A stretch of 64,000 nt of DNA from Cristatella mucedo (lineage: Eukaryota; Bryozoa; Phylactolaemata; Cristatellidae), in the NCBI GenBank assembly GCA_009760855.2, contig WPIO01000160.1, forward strand, positions 559,501 through 623,500. Direction: 5' to 3'. Positions within the stretch are counted from its first letter, which is position 1; every line of letters starts with the position of its first letter. Below are positions 1 to 12,395 of this stretch, piece after piece. A model generated the notes under the pieces. The model ran no database searches and had not been told where the DNA came from. It saw only the letters and a list, made by a program, of their open reading frames with translations. The position numbers were made by a program, and so were the translations under genes.

Positions 1-382
1 CTAAACTTGAAATCCACTGCAGCTACTTCAGGATAAGACTGCTGCAGTCGCTGCTGGCCGAGCCCTGTGCTGCAGCCTCGGCCCCTCGGCACATCGATCG
101 TCCGCGTGGTGCTCACGTGGTGTTCCGGTGCTCACGCTCCGTGCTATCGAAGTATACCTGCCCTTTGTGCTAGCGAGTAGACTGATGAGGACAGGAGAGA
201 GGAGGGCTAAAAACCGTAGCCGACTACGGGTGATAGCAAGACCGGCCGGGGAAGGGACTAAAGTAAAGGGGAGGGGATAAGGTAAGGTAAGGTAAGGGGG
301 TAAGAGGGTGTTGGAGAGAGGGCAGCAGCAGGGGGAGAAGGGGCACGTGTGCATAGAGTGCCCGCTTGCCCACGGTACTCAC
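1..382. other. No gene seen (PLOD-like intron)
   Basis: This stretch lies downstream, in minus-strand sense, of the PLOD-like exon at 383-458. Positions 262-305 hold a short run of ggtaag-like repeats. I found no reading frame matching the next expected PLOD segment, so it is probably intron continuing off the window. Confidence 0.4.
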
Positions 383-458
383 TCGTCGAGCCGTCGAGAG
401 ACTGGAACAGCCTGCGCTTGGTGTCCAGCCTAATCTTCAACGGCGGTCCTCTCACGTT
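383..458 (-). CDS. PLOD-like internal exon (glycosyltransferase region)
   Basis: The minus strand reads tgtctttag, then 76 coding bases, then the donor gtgagt. The 25 full codons include LKIRLDTKRRLFQSLDG. Procollagen-lysine hydroxylases have a matching block, of the form I-x-L-D-x4-I-F-Q-x-L-x-G, near the end of their N-terminal glycosyltransferase domain, in an exon of similar size. The exon begins in phase 0 and ends in phase 1. PLOD enzymes hydroxylate, and in some forms glycosylate, collagen lysines in the ER. The exon lies about 27.6 kb downstream of the other PLOD-like exon (28068-28162), in the correct order and on the same strand. The rest of the gene, including the dioxygenase domain, would lie beyond the left edge. 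A chance match is possible but unlikely given the splice sites and order. Confidence 0.55.
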
Positions 459-1375
459 CTAAAGACACGGCACAAGAAGGAACGCGAGCTTACCAGGCAG
501 CACTGCAGACATTGGATGGCGAACATTGGGCTGAGCGAACGGCCCGAGGCAGCTGTCTGCAGCAGCCCAGCACGGCTGAACGCAAGGAAAGTGGGGCCAG
601 CGAGAATGAGAGCAAAACTAGAGAAAAGAAATAGGCTCGCTGTATGAAGCACCCGGGTTGCTTCGGGAAGAGTTCGTAAAAGCCGGTCTCTCGAATGGCC
701 GCGCCTTGGCTTCGTGCCGTCCCAGACTGCTGCGCCAAGCGACCGGAGGAGAGAAGTTGCGGGAAGAGAGAATCTTCGGCAGCTTCGGTAGAGACCGCCG
801 ACGGCGCTTCCAGGAACCGAGCTCACAAACCAGCTCAGCTCCAGCTCACAAACCAGCACAGCTCCAGCTCACAAACCAGCACAGCTCCAGCTCACAAACC
901 AGCACAGCTCCAGCTCACAAACCGGCTAGTGCTGGCTTTCGCTCTTAAGCAGCGAAGTTCGTGCCGCCAACGGTTGCACGTCTGTCTGTCTGTTTGTCGG
1001 CACTTTCCTGCGCTTGGCTTCGGCCATACCATGGAGCCACAGCTGCTGCCTCACATCGGGCTGGCCTCACTTTCGCTCTACCCGTGGCGTCTATCTCTAA
1101 TGGTCTGCTATTGGCTGCTCGATGCTCGGCTGCTGTTGGCCGTAATTGGCTGCTATTGGCAACCTGAGACCATCTCTCATGGCTGCTCACTCACTGCAGC
1201 GCCCATCCTGGCGGGGCACGTCGCCATCGCCATGCTCATTCTCACATCATGTTTCGCACACTGATGCTGAATCCGGTGGCGGCTCCATCACCAGCGCAAT
1301 CGTGCGGAGGCGGCAGGGGCCCTTTCGGCCAGCGTCGGCTGGTCAGAGACGCCTGTCGTCACCGTAAGGACTAGT
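459..1375. other. Intronic sequence, no gene
   Basis: Apart from the 23-base tandem repeat, nothing is recognised. Several open frames exist on both strands, but none resembles a known protein and none agrees with neighbouring splice signals. Confidence 0.35.
821..930. repeat. 23-bp minisatellite, about 5 copies
   Basis: The unit begins gctcacaaaccagcaca and recurs at 821, 844, 867, 890 and 913 with almost no divergence. This points to recent tandem expansion. Confidence 0.9.
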
Positions 1376-1510
1376 GGCATGTTTGTTTATCAAGCATGAT
1401 ATTACTCACCATTCAATTCCATTTCCCTTTGCAACAAATGTAAAGCGCCTAGAGAGAGAGATTGAGTTCCCTGAGGGCGCTTTATCAAGTGCATCATTAT
1501 TATTATTCCA
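1376..1510 (+). mobile_element. CR1/L2-like LINE 3' end
   Basis: This is a 5'-truncated copy holding only the conserved 3' terminus: caaatgtaaagcgcctagag, the stem-loop segment ending ctgagggcgctt, and then an ATT repeat. The same tail terminates the reverse-transcriptase-containing copies elsewhere in the window (for example 43893-44450). Confidence 0.75.
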
Positions 1511-3390
1511 TAGCATGTGCGCTACTCGGAGCACGTGTCTACGGGGTGGTCGGGGGGGGGAGGAAGGAGGCTGGAGGCTGCTTACGTGCGAAAGGGTCGT
1601 GCAGACGCCGCTGCTTCTGCCAGAGCGTGGAGGTGACGTCGGCAGCAGCTGCTTTCGGACTTCCGTGACGTTTGCTTCACTGGCCGCGCACATGCCAGGC
1701 CGGAGCGAGCCGGCGTCGAACGGCGACGCTGCCCACTACAGCAACAGGGCACTTGTTAGCGCAGGCAGCTGGTGACGTCAGCATGTCACAAGCTCGGGCG
1801 CCTTAGCGCTGGTGACACGCTGGCTGCACTGGCACCAGCAAAGGAGCGGGCAGGCAAGCGTATGATGCCGGCCGGCCAGCCAGCCAGCCACCAACTCCAG
1901 ACGAGGTGGGGGCCAGAGCTGTTGAGTGTATGCACTCGCATAGTACGTAGTATACGTAGTACGTAGTATACGTAGTACGTAGTATGCACTCGCCGCATAG
2001 GCTGACTGCTCGAGAGTCTTCAAACCGCTGTCGCCAAGTGCAACCGGTGCACGTGTGATCTAGTAGCACTTCCGGATGCAGCATTGCTGCTGCATTAGCC
2101 AGCCGCTCCGAAAGAAGATATTCCAGCCGGGCCTGCATCTGATAGCAGTAAACCTAATTGAAAGCTCCAGACATCTGTGGCTAATTAGCTTCACCCCAAG
2201 ACAGCAGCTTCAGCAGTGCACGTGACATATGGCACGTGACAGAGGATGGCACGACTTCTGTTCCGGGCTGTTAGACCTGGCCAAGGGTGCAGCAACCACC
2301 TGGGGGATGCGAGGTGCGGAATCCCTGGGGGATGCGGAAGGTCAGCATGCCGACTGAGCATGGCTTACATCACCGCCACCCCCAACCCCGTGAAGCCCGC
2401 AGTCCTAGTCCCGACTGACTGAGGAAGTCGGAGTTCGACGGCCGGTCACTACGTGCAAAACGTGGAAGCCAACAGAAGACCTGCATCGGAGGATGAGGCC
2501 ACCAAGCCACAGCAGACCCCCCCCCTCCTTTTCAATCAAAGTCGTGCCGGGCCACGGTGGTGAGAGAGCAGTTAATGACAGTTCAGTGATAGTGACACTA
2601 ATCGATTGCCATGAAGCTTGCATGCAGTTGCCCGAGGTCTGTTTTCATCGCAGGAGAGGACCACTCCACAGGGTTCGATATTGGCTGTTAGTGGCTGCTG
2701 CTGCATAAAGCCAGACGTCGATCGATCGCCGATTCAAACCGACAAAAAAGGCTGGGGCACCATCAAGCGAGAGCTTGCATAACTTTCAAGCAGGCTGCTC
2801 CGGCTACGACTGGCCGGCACACTAAGGTTAAGGTCAAGCCTTTTCCCTGGAAAGTTTGGCCCTCAGCTAATTCCTCCCTATGCTTCTGGCAGACTTGGAC
2901 CACAGCCTGACTGACTACGTGGGATGGCTTAGTATCTCAAGGATATGACGGGGTAGGAGATGCCCTATTGCCAGCCGAAGTTTGCACGTGGAAGTAGAGG
3001 CAGCGAAAGGGAGAGAGATGTCTCTGTACCATGTTCTCATTGCAAGTCGTGACTCTTGCAGTGGAGGCAGCTCTCGCTCAGGGGATTTGACAGGCAAGGA
3101 AGGAGAATACCAAATCCCTCCAAATGAGTGGCACGTGAGGGCTTTGCTTAGCTGCCACATTCTATCTTATTTTGCTGCCCAAGCCACCCCCAGTGCTCAG
3201 TGGGGAAAATCTCTGCTTCTCACGGCCTGCGCCTATGAGAGGATAAAGGCTTCCACAACGCTGGTGGGTGGGCTGGAGTGGTGGCCAACATCTTCCTGCC
3301 ACTTCCGGTGAGATCAGCAGACAGACGAGAGACCAGCAGGATAGCTACCAAATGATCGCTACTCTCTACTCATTTATCTTCTACTCTGCT
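1511..3390. other. Intronic sequence, no gene
   Basis: No coding exon is recognised. A TACGTAG/TATACGTAG tandem motif occupies about 1935-1985 and is flanked by copies of gtatgcactcgc-like sequence. A 14-base motif, ccctgggggatgcg, occurs twice near 2298-2338. Confidence 0.35.
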
Positions 3391-3562
<172 letters not shown>

Positions 3563-4663
3563 ACCTGTTGGGCAACCGTAGCTACCGCTGATACCAAGCA
3601 ACCGTAACCATTTGGTGACAGGTCGATTATCAAAGAAGCAGAGTCAGAGGAGTCGCAGGTGGGGTTTATAGTGGCTGACTTGACAGCGAAGCAGATGTGG
3701 TCATATAGCAATATGTCCTATTGTAACAGGGTGCCTAAATTCAGTGCAGATGAGAAAACTAATAGTTTCTAATGTATGGCACCCTAAGATAACTTGATCT
3801 ATATTCAGACACTTTACAAGTCACTACAGCAGAACCAATCACCTAAACTTAATGAAAAGCACGGTACCCTGCTTAGACAAGCGTGCAAAAGCTCACAATT
3901 ATCGTGCTAATAGAAGCATGCAATAAAAAATATAAAAATAATATATATATGCATTCAATAATAATAACATAATCATAGCATTAAAATAATAATATGATAA
4001 TATATATAATATATAAATGATGTATATAACATATATAATTTGTATATATAAGCATGCAATAGACTACAAAAGACTCACGACAATTTTGTCATGCCAGTTA
4101 CTAGTGGGGGAAGCTGGGGGAGGAAACTTTGAGGAGGGTGGGGGCCTTTAGTTTCCGAGTGACCGAGTGACGCAGGATATCTATGCACATACCTATCAGC
4201 ATGCAATCCAGTGCTGTGCCATCTGACTTCAGGCCGTCACTTATGCAACGTCACTGCAAACCATGCAACATTCTTCGTGAGAGCCACGTTCTAGTTGCCC
4301 ACGAAGTCAAAATAGTTTAAATAATGGAATAAAACGGAGCTGCTTGTCGCTTCCTCACTGTCCCCTCTTTTTCTTATGGTCAGCTACGAAGGGATTGAAA
4401 GCTATTAACTGAGCCAAAGAGACATTCCTTGCAAACGCTACACACAATGCTCACACATCACAACACTCCTAAACAAGAGCGTTTGCATCTCACGCATTGC
4501 TCGACGAGCCACTAAAGGCAGATGAAGACGTTTGCTTCCAAACAGAACTAGTTTCAAGCCTCCATCAGCCTCCGTGAATACTCCTCGATCCCGAGCCAAG
4601 GTCAGCGGCTATCCACATTCGTGTGCGCTTTGGCATGTTCTCACCCTGCCACCCAGGCATGAA

Positions 4664-4743
4664 CCCACGCCCACGAGCCACGCCCACGAGCCACGCCCAT
4701 GAGCCACGCCCATGAGCCACGCCCATGAGCCACGCCCACGAGC
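4664..4743. repeat. 13-bp minisatellite
   Basis: The unit ccacgcccacgag (variant ccacgcccatgag) is repeated about six times in tandem. Confidence 0.9.
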
Positions 4744-4861
4744 TTGTCCTGCCTGTCCGGCACTCATTAGCGAGTAAAGCCAGGATAGTAGACACTAACT
4801 GACACGCAAACCAAGCAAGCCCCGGTGCTGATCGTGGGCGTTGGGGCAGCGTGCCGCCGAC

Positions 4862-4927
4862 ATCGTCGAGCTAGCATATATATAGCATATATAGCATATA
4901 TATAGCCGACGTATCGTCGAGCTAGCA
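4862..4927. repeat. Direct repeat flanking TATA-rich core
   Basis: The sequence atcgtcgagctagca occurs at 4862 and again near 4913, bracketing (atatatagcat)n. The core motif tcgtcgagctagca recurs near 17784. Confidence 0.7.
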
Positions 4928-5137
4928 CCGGTTGAGAGCAAAGCGAAACCGACAAATACTTAGCTAGGAACGCCGAGCTTACGACAAGGTACTGTGCTAA
5001 GTGAGCAACAATCGGCGTAAATGCTCAGCAAGGCGAGGAAACGTGTGGCAAACTCCGATGATCCGTCAGCCACTTCGCTAAATGGGTTTCTCTGCCTGTT
5101 GGTTCGAGAAGCTGGTGCAAGGGGAAGTTGGACCAGA

Positions 5138-5255
5138 GGATGATAATAATGTTAATAATAATAATAGTAATAGTAATTAATGCATTTGTAATATTGCCCT
5201 CGGAGAATTCAATCTCTTTCTAGGCACTCAAAATTGGCTGCAAAGGAGGCCTTTC
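5138..5255 (-). mobile_element. LINE 3' tail fragment
   Basis: Reading the minus strand gives the family terminus: gcaaag, a stem-loop-like segment, gagggcaatatt, and then an ATT/ATA-rich tail. Only about 110 bases survive. Confidence 0.65.
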
Positions 5256-5410
5256 AGGGCTCCTAACCGAGAAAGCACCACTCGCTCTTGCAGCGAACTC
5301 TAGAAGCTGCACTACTGCAAGCTAAGCTAACGGAGCCAGGTAAATGTCTCGAACCCTAAGCCCCTGGGATGGGATCACTCGGGCTTAAACGGGAACCCTA
5401 GACACGGCTT

Positions 5411-5612
5411 CCGGTGGGTCTCGGTCCAGCGGGTAAAGTTCCTGCACTTCAAGTATTTTGTAGATGGGTACGAGTCCTGGAGTGGGCAACCTTTTACTGT
5501 CGGCTATAAACGCAGTGAAAGCCACTGTAGCTCCTATTCTGCTACATGCAGTGAGGTGATTAAAAACAAAACGGCTGTTTTTTTATTGGCTGGCTAGAGT
5601 CATAGCGACTAG
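5411..5612 (+). mobile_element. SINE-A copy (divergent tRNA-derived SINE)
   Basis: This shares the layout of the other SINE-A copies: a tRNA-like head with a degenerate B box (gggtacgagtcctgg), then gtgggc, then a short non-tRNA body with a paired ctgtcggc/cgcagtg segment, and a T/A-rich tail. It is a diverged, older copy most similar to the one at 30207. Confidence 0.55.
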
Positions 5613-7440
5613 GAGAGGCACTTTCAAGTAAAGGTCGCATTGCAGGTCACAATCCAGCGTCTCCCTGAGGCCAAGCAAACTCTTCGAACGGGTTCGATCA
5701 GTAAGGACGTTGCAGCAAGGTCAGCAAGGACGTTGCAGCACATGCGTGGCTGGGTGTCTTGTCATTTCGATTCGCAGCCAAATGGGTGGAGCTCCGGCTG
5801 TCCTGCTATCCGGCTTGGTGCATTGAGCCTTTAAACTTGGGCTAATTCGATTTGCAACCAGCATCAACGCCTCAGACCAGCTACACAGCGTCGACGCCCC
5901 CGACGACCCCACTAATACCGCCACTCTAGTAACTGATGACAACCGAAGCAATCACTTGCAATTCAAGCTGCCCGAAGTTCTACAGACACATCAAGAGCAA
6001 CAGCGGGCACATCCCCGTCAAAAAAAACAGCCCTCTAGTCCTCTGACACTTTGGCAAGGCAAGCATAATCCAAATATGGCAAAACTAGATAGCAAGCACC
6101 AAAGCCGTGTGCTTATGTCCCCTGCTCTACACCTCTAGCCAGACAAAGCATGGGTCCGACATAGTTGAGCTGAGATAGACAAGCTGCTGACTAAAATACA
6201 ATTATAGACAATGCAATACGGTTAGAAGAGCTACTGACTAAAATACATTGTGCCTTGGTCTAATGCTACGGCAGGGCTCAGCACACACAGAATCTAGGTC
6301 ATGCTTGATTTTGTGACACTCCAAGAAAAGCTCGACGACCGCCTGTCATAGGAATAGAGCAAACCATCTGCAGCCACCGCAGATGGTTTGCTGCCTCAAG
6401 TACTCTACGAGCACAATTTTGTCTCTTACAAGACGGCCAGAGGTAGGAGCATAGTTATGAAATATCTTATCATAATACCTTCCAAGTATGGCCAGTTTCA
6501 TTTTGTTTACACTCTTGATAGTTTGTCAACTTGGTCATGTTAACCTCTAAGAGTTAAGACTGAAACGGCTGAACCATTGGCTGGATTTATCAAGTGCTTG
6601 AAACCCCCAAAGCGATTGCGTAGCTGTACAGGGGAAATGTCCCGCATGTCGTACTCAGAATTAGAAACACCATCTGCGACTCTAGAGGCTAAAGTCACGT
6701 CCGCTCACCTAGCTCGACTACCTCGAGGTCAGTAACGTAACACCACGTCTGTGTTCGTCTGCTGTTGACGTGCAAGCTGCAAGCGATCGGCTCTTGGTTA
6801 CGAATGACGCCCCGTCTGACTCCGCGTTCCCAAACACATGTCACAAGGTCAGGACACTAAGGGAATAAAACTCGACATCATCCCAGCGTCAGAGCGTACG
6901 TATCAGCATAATAACGGAAGACGTGTACGCCTATTGTGACTCCGTCTCTCGCGTTATTGCTTTGGGTTTGCTTGCTACAGGGCCTACAGCTCACAAGAAA
7001 TGTTGTCTTCCCAAAATTTCACTAGATATCTTGGATGACCAGTACTCTTTCAGCAGCTCGCGGGTCAGCGGTTCGGGAGGGGGAGATTATTCATTGGCGG
7101 GGAAATTAGTGCAGACTCAGACCACCAGTTATTTTCCAGATTGCCTAGCTGTTAATTAAATCATTCAATCAAGGCGTCTTCAAAAGCTGCTCTGCTGCAG
7201 CAACCTGCCAGACAGTGAAGCCAACGAATACCAGCTGGTCGCTTTTTCGCCGCCCGCCGACAGCTCGCTAGTGACTGGGCTGCTCCTACAGCCTTTCACC
7301 TGCGGTCGAATCATTGATAGCGAGACTGCAATCTGCAGACTGCAGCCTCGAAGCGCTTCGGTGACTCCAGTCATCATAGAGAGCGAACTAGACCGTCGGT
7401 AAGTGAGTTATTCGTCAAGGATCGACTCATTCCTTGGCAG
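5613..7440. other. Intronic sequence, no gene
   Basis: Beyond the hairpin at 6358 nothing firm is seen. A plus-strand frame at 6923-7159 (78 codons) and a minus-strand frame near 6585-6720 are open, but neither matches a known family. Confidence 0.3.
6358..6392. repeat. Perfect 14-bp inverted repeat, 7-base loop
   Basis: The arms are agcaaaccatctgc (6358-6371) and gcagatggtttgct (6379-6392), separated by agccacc. A transcript would form a stable short hairpin. The stem is shorter than a typical miRNA precursor. Confidence 0.85.
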
Positions 7441-7448
7441 AGGGAGAG

Positions 7449-7507
<59 letters not shown>

Positions 7508-7515
7508 GTGAGTGA
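7441..7515. repeat. (GA)n microsatellite
   Basis: About 30 GA units followed by gtga variants. Confidence 0.95.
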
Positions 7516-8440
7516 CTTGATCGACAGAGTGGGTTTGAACGTAGGAGAGAGTTGGAGATATAGAAAGACAGAGAGTGTGAGAGAAACATGATGACGGCTG
7601 AGCAGACTGAAAAGACAAGGATGATAGAGGACGAAGAGAGAAGAGGCGTAGAAAGAAGAGGCGGAGGAAAGCTTGCTGCGCCGGATGCAGCCGGATGCTG
7701 TTGGTCGCTCGCTGCTTGATCTCTATGGTATCGGTACCCCCTGGCAAGAATCCGACCGTGCATTCGGCAGTCATGAGTAAAGTGACAGTTTCAATACGGG
7801 ATGTTTCCTATACGTGATCTTGATTGCAAATTCGTTCACTCGTGCAACGATACATTGTCACTCGGCTGACTGATGCCCACACACTTGTCACTTGTGCCCA
7901 CGACGTCCGAAGAACGTGCTAGCACATCAGCACCCTGACGCATTGCAATGCAACACGGTCTGCCTACACCTCCTCTCGTAGAGAGCTGTAATGCGCCCGA
8001 ATGGAGATTGAGTTCAATTGTTGTGCAAAGCTTAAGACTTACTATTACTTTTATAATTAGTGCCTCATGCTCCCTACACGTATACATGCAGCTGCAGCCA
8101 GAAGACAGACGAGCCAGTGAACATCGGATTTTGCGAAGTACCATAGCAGTTCAGGGCAAGGGTCGTCCATCGCTGAAGCGCTGGAAATGGGGCAGATGAA
8201 AATGACAAAGAAAAAGGGGGCAGCGGCTTATTTGTTTACATAATATTTACTGCCCGCATCGCGTTCTGACTCGGTGCGCTTTCCTCCCCTTTTAATTTCA
8301 CCAAGGACTGCCTAACGAGGGTCGCTGCCGAGTAAGATCAAGGTCGAGGAAAAGTGAGGGCAAGCGTTAAGCAGCCACTCTCGGCGGCAACTCTTGAGAT
8401 TCACGCGTCGGTCGAGCTAGTCTTGAAGAACCACAAAGTC
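7516..8440. other. Intronic sequence, no gene
   Basis: There is mixed-composition DNA with short open frames on both strands and no recognisable similarity. Confidence 0.3.
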
Positions 8441-8624
8441 TTAAATAAATAAATAAATCCTAGCTGATGAAACAGCCTCTTTTTGTATAGCGACAGATGA
8501 GCCTTTACGGCTATCACCACCGCTTGCAGTGGCGATAAAGAATTGCCCACCGCAGGAATCGAACCAACGACCTCGGGACCGAGGTCGTGAAAGCAAACGC
8601 CTTACCTAGTGTGCCATCGCGGCT
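8441..8624 (-). mobile_element. SINE-A copy (tRNA-derived)
   Basis: The minus strand starts gccgcgatggcacactaggt (A-box region), then the palindrome around cgacctcgg/ccgaggtcg, then the B box ggttcgattcc, then gtgggcaattctttatcgcc. It ends with a cagctaggatttatttattt tail. This is one of the best-preserved copies. Confidence 0.85.
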
Positions 8625-10904
8625 GTCTTCTCGTCTGACGTGTCTCCGTCCTAAGACTTCCGCCGCGGCACAGCGAGTCAGCGAGCAAATAATCTGCTAA
8701 GATCGATCTCTCGCCGTCGCGAGGCAGATTTCCTCAGCAACTGGAGCCTGTTGGATCTCAAGTATATGAGAAACTTAGCAGCCTTCGTAGCATAGCAGCA
8801 AGCATAGGTAGGAGAGGGAATCGGCCTTTTTTAGCCCTTCAGGTCGGGTGATGGCTAGGTAGGAATCAGACACTTCCTACTTTTGCGAACATCCGGGTTG
8901 AACTGAAATAGCTGCTTGGCATGAAGCCAGCGAAAACTCTAGCACCGGGGCCGACTGTGGCATAAATCTAGCTTCTGCGCTCGACACAGTCGGGCTCAAC
9001 CCAGGTTGAGAGCATTAGCAATGGCGTCGGCAACTTCTTTGGAAAACTGCCAAACAAGTGAATTGCAGCAATCCAATCGTAACCAGCATATATGACAGCA
9101 CCATCTTTTCACGAACCAGCCAAGACGCCCTGACCAGACAGGGTAATAATAGCAATGTTGCTAATTATAATGCTCTTGTATTGCACCCTAAGAGAGAAAA
9201 ATCTCGTTCTAGGAAATTCGCATTCGCTGAAAGGAAGCATCTGACATAAGTACTATTGTCAAGAACGTCAAGGACGAAGCGAATGCTGCGTGAGTGAGGT
9301 TGATTGGCTTTGTTTAATGCCACAAACTCGTGGGACTCGTCTTGATGGGATGTCCCTAATTTATGAACAAACATATATACTATAGCACCCTTCTCTACGA
9401 ACGACATGGTTGGCTGAGTTCCAATAATTCGTTTGCCAAGACGCTCGGAGAAAGGAAATAACGCCGAGGTTCTTCTAGAACTCCCAAGGTATAAAAAATA
9501 CAGAATCCCACCCTTACACCTGTCAGTTGATGGACAGTTTCCTCATCAGCCGCTTTTGCGAGATTAGCTGACATTCGGGAACGAAAGGGAGAATTCACAA
9601 GCTGCATAGATGCGCAAGAACATTATCGAGAACAAAGGTGAGTCCTTACACATTTGTGTGAGTCTGGGTTGACGTCACAGCGAGTCACACACTCTTGAGT
9701 GGAAGGGGCTGAGGTACGATCTGGGATAGTTAAACGACGGGCGGATGAGGAAGCTAGCTACCCAGGCAAGATCTCGTGGACCATGGGCACTCTCCTGTGC
9801 GACAGCCACTTAGTCTTTGTGGTTTCGTGGAGTTACAGACGGAGGTATCTTACATTGCATTACACGGCATCAAACCCAGTAGAGAAATCAGAGGGATCGG
9901 TGCGTCCACCGTCTTTCTGTTTTTGTTGTTGTAAGATTATCGCTTTGACCATGCAATAGAGAAATTCCAGTCGAGTGAAGAGCCCAAACAGAAGCTCGTC
10001 GCTGAGCGAGTGCTTGCTTATATGAGAGGATGCTGGCACACAGACTACGCACAAGAATCATAAGAGCCGAGACTACTTAGACTGCGAGAAGTAGGGCCTC
10101 CGCTTGCTATGCTGCTACGCTCGTACATTCTCGACTAATCTTAAATTTAAAGCTAAAGGGTTGGCTAATTTTAAAGCCCCATTTACATGGCGGCAGAAGA
10201 GTCCTGTCGGGTTTCGCCGAGGCTTCAAGCAGGTAATACAGGATCCCCTGGACTCCTCGAGCCCTCGAGACCTGGACGATGAAGAGCGAGAACCGCGCGC
10301 GCGCGTCCCAAGTTTAAAACCCAGAGTGGTCGATAAACTCACCCTTAAGCTTTCTAAAGTATCTTACTTGAAGACCATTTTGAGTACCATTCCACGGTAA
10401 CCTCAGAACTGTGTCTTGGTCTTTCGCACTAAAGTTTCGCATCGTTGCGCCTGGCTTACTATAAATACAGTTCGCTAACATGCAAAATAGAAAAGAGATT
10501 GAAACCAAAAGTGGGACGAATGTCTACGCAGAAAAAGTATTAGGAAATTCCCTTAATCTTATAGTATCAACTCAATCATTTTTTCGCCTTGACGGACCCT
10601 CAGGTAGAGTTCCCCACACAAACCACCACTCGCTAATAGGACACTACTTCCTGATCCGGTTGAGGCTAATATAGAATACTTTGAAACATCACTGATTTGA
10701 ATGCAGTCGCAATTATGCCTATTACCTAAGATCAGTTACAAAATGGCCGATAGAGCAGGTGCACGGTGGCCGGTTGGAGAGCAATAGACCAAAATTCTCT
10801 TTCAGGGTCTTTCGCTAAACAGTTACCTTTCACTGGACGACCGCATCAGCCCCAAAGTCAAGTATGCCTACTTCCAGATATATTACATTGTTTAAATTCC
10901 GGAA
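8625..10904. other. Intronic sequence, no recognised gene
   Basis: The longest unexplained frames are 9165-9407 on the minus strand (80 codons, starting MSFVEKGAIVYMF) and 10104-10400 on the plus strand (98 codons, Lys/Arg rich). Neither matches a family I know, and neither has clear flanking splice signals. They are probably chance. Confidence 0.3.
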
Positions 10905-11690
10905 TTTTTAGACAGGGATACCACATCTAAATTGGCCTGTGCATTTCTGACATCCCGTCTTGATTTCTGTAACTCACTTGCTGGTCTACCGGCCTGTGCA
11001 ATCAGGCGTTTACAGCGTGTGCAAAAGTGTGCAGCTATGCTTGTCTATCGTAAGCTTCGCAGTTGCCATATCACACAACTTCTCTCCAATCTGCACTGGC
11101 TCCCAATCAAGCAACCTATTGACTTAATAATGTATATATAATTCATTTGTATAGCGCCACAAGAGAACTTCATCTCTTTTCAGGCGCTTCGCATAAGCTT
11201 CGGGGCTCGAGCCCACGACCTCAGCCAGACCTTGGTCGGGGCGAGCACCTTAAACTTTATAAGGTTCTGTCACTCACTTTTAGTTCTCTTTATTGTTAAG
11301 CACCAGCCTACCTATCAGATCTACTCCCTCACCAGACTAAGCAACGTTACACCCGCTTTTCTAAATCTAATCGTTTATCTATACCTCATACCTCAAATCA
11401 TTTGGATACCGTGCCTTTAGTTCATTTGCTCCCAAAGCCTGGAACTCACTTCGGATTTGCGTCATGACATTCCTTGACTTGACCACATTTAAAAAGAAAC
11501 TAAAAATGCATCTATTTATCGCAGCATTTATTGGACCCATGTGACTCGCCTTTGGTGTACGTATTCGTGCTGACACTGCGCATGCTGCCACTAACCATAT
11601 TTTCATGCTGACCCTGCTCGTGTTACCTCTAACCATGTTAAGGTTGTTGTTCGTTGAGCATGCTACGGCTTACCATCATCTAATGAAATG
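10905..11690 (+). mobile_element. CR1/L2-like LINE fragment, reverse-transcriptase C-terminal part
   Basis: Translation shows the region after the RT domain, with motifs such as LQRVQKCAAMLVYR, LHWLPIKQPIDL and a degraded THLF-like end. The copy is degenerate and 5'-truncated. It is split by a SINE-B insertion at 11127-11252: uninterrupted copies read straight from attgactt into aaggttctgtcactc. The (ATT)n terminus is missing or decayed. Confidence 0.75.
11127..11252 (-). mobile_element. SINE-B copy nested in LINE
   Basis: The minus strand has a tRNA-like head: the ggtgctcgccccgaccaagg region, then the B-box-like gggctcgagcccc. It is followed by gcgcctgaaaagagatgaag and the LINE-like end gcgctatacaaatgaatta. 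It interrupts the LINE copy in which it sits, so it is younger than that copy. Confidence 0.8.
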
Positions 11691-11829
11691 TAATGCATCT
11701 CTGTCTGTAACTCCACAAGGCTTCAATACTATGTGGGTGTTATGCAGGAAAGTTTTGTATATCATTCACAGTCTAAGCGGCTTACTGTACGCATTCGGTA
11801 GCCAACAGACTTCTTCTCACGAAACAAAG

Positions 11830-12395
11830 ATAAAGTGGGAAGCATAGCAGAGTCAGGAGACCAGTTTGAATAGTGAGGAGCACGGAAGTAGCAGGTCATT
11901 ACCGCTGTGAAGGATGTGCCGTAGTCGGCAGCAGCGGGAGAGTAGTTGTCGTTGCGTAAGAATCGTGGAAGCAAGTTCCACAGCCTAGGACCTGCAGAGC
12001 TAAAGCTTCTGTCGCCAACGGTCTTTAACCGGAGGAATGAAACAGCTCATTAATTGCCCATACAGGACCTGATGGCATGAGGAGGCTCTAACTGGTGCAG
12101 CAGTTCGGCTAGGTGCGGAGCAGCTACGCCGTGGTGGGCCTTGTGGATCAGCGTAAGAACTTTGCTATGTATCCATTGATCAACCGGCAGCCATCCTAGC
12201 TCTTTTAGCAAAGGAGACACGTGGTCAGACCTCTGGGCTTTGCAAACTAACCTTGCAGCCATATTGATAGCCATCTTCAGTGGCCTAGTTGATTTGTTCG
12301 GTAGCCAACCCAAAAGGGAATTACAATAATCTAGCCGAAACAGAACTAAGAAGCTAGTGGAATTTTTTGAAAGCCACCGTGTGACAGCTTAATAA
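11830..12395 (-). mobile_element. Second LINE type, RT C-terminal fragment
   Basis: The minus strand encodes LVCKAQRSDHVSPLLKELGW then LPVDQWIHSKVLTLIHKA, followed after frame breaks by AGPRLWNLLPRFLR. This is the post-RT region of a non-LTR retrotransposon. It differs in sequence from the more common family in this window. It is broken by frameshifts and is not functional. Confidence 0.7.

Larger units (their letters stand above)
3563..5137. other. Intronic sequence, AT-rich patch at 3925-4050
   Basis: There is no recognisable exon. Positions 3925-4050 are strongly AT-rich with ata/tat repeats. The two tandem repeats in this stretch are listed separately. Confidence 0.35.

Noticed and set aside
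6585-6720. Minus-strand frame with NSEYDMRDISPVQLRNRFGG, considered as the PLOD YDV exon
   Set aside because: The neighbouring motif (F-T-D) is absent, no splice sites fit, and similarity stops after a few residues.
10905-12395. Intact retrotransposon
   Set aside because: Frames are broken, the 5' parts are missing and a SINE interrupts one copy. Only dead fragments are present.
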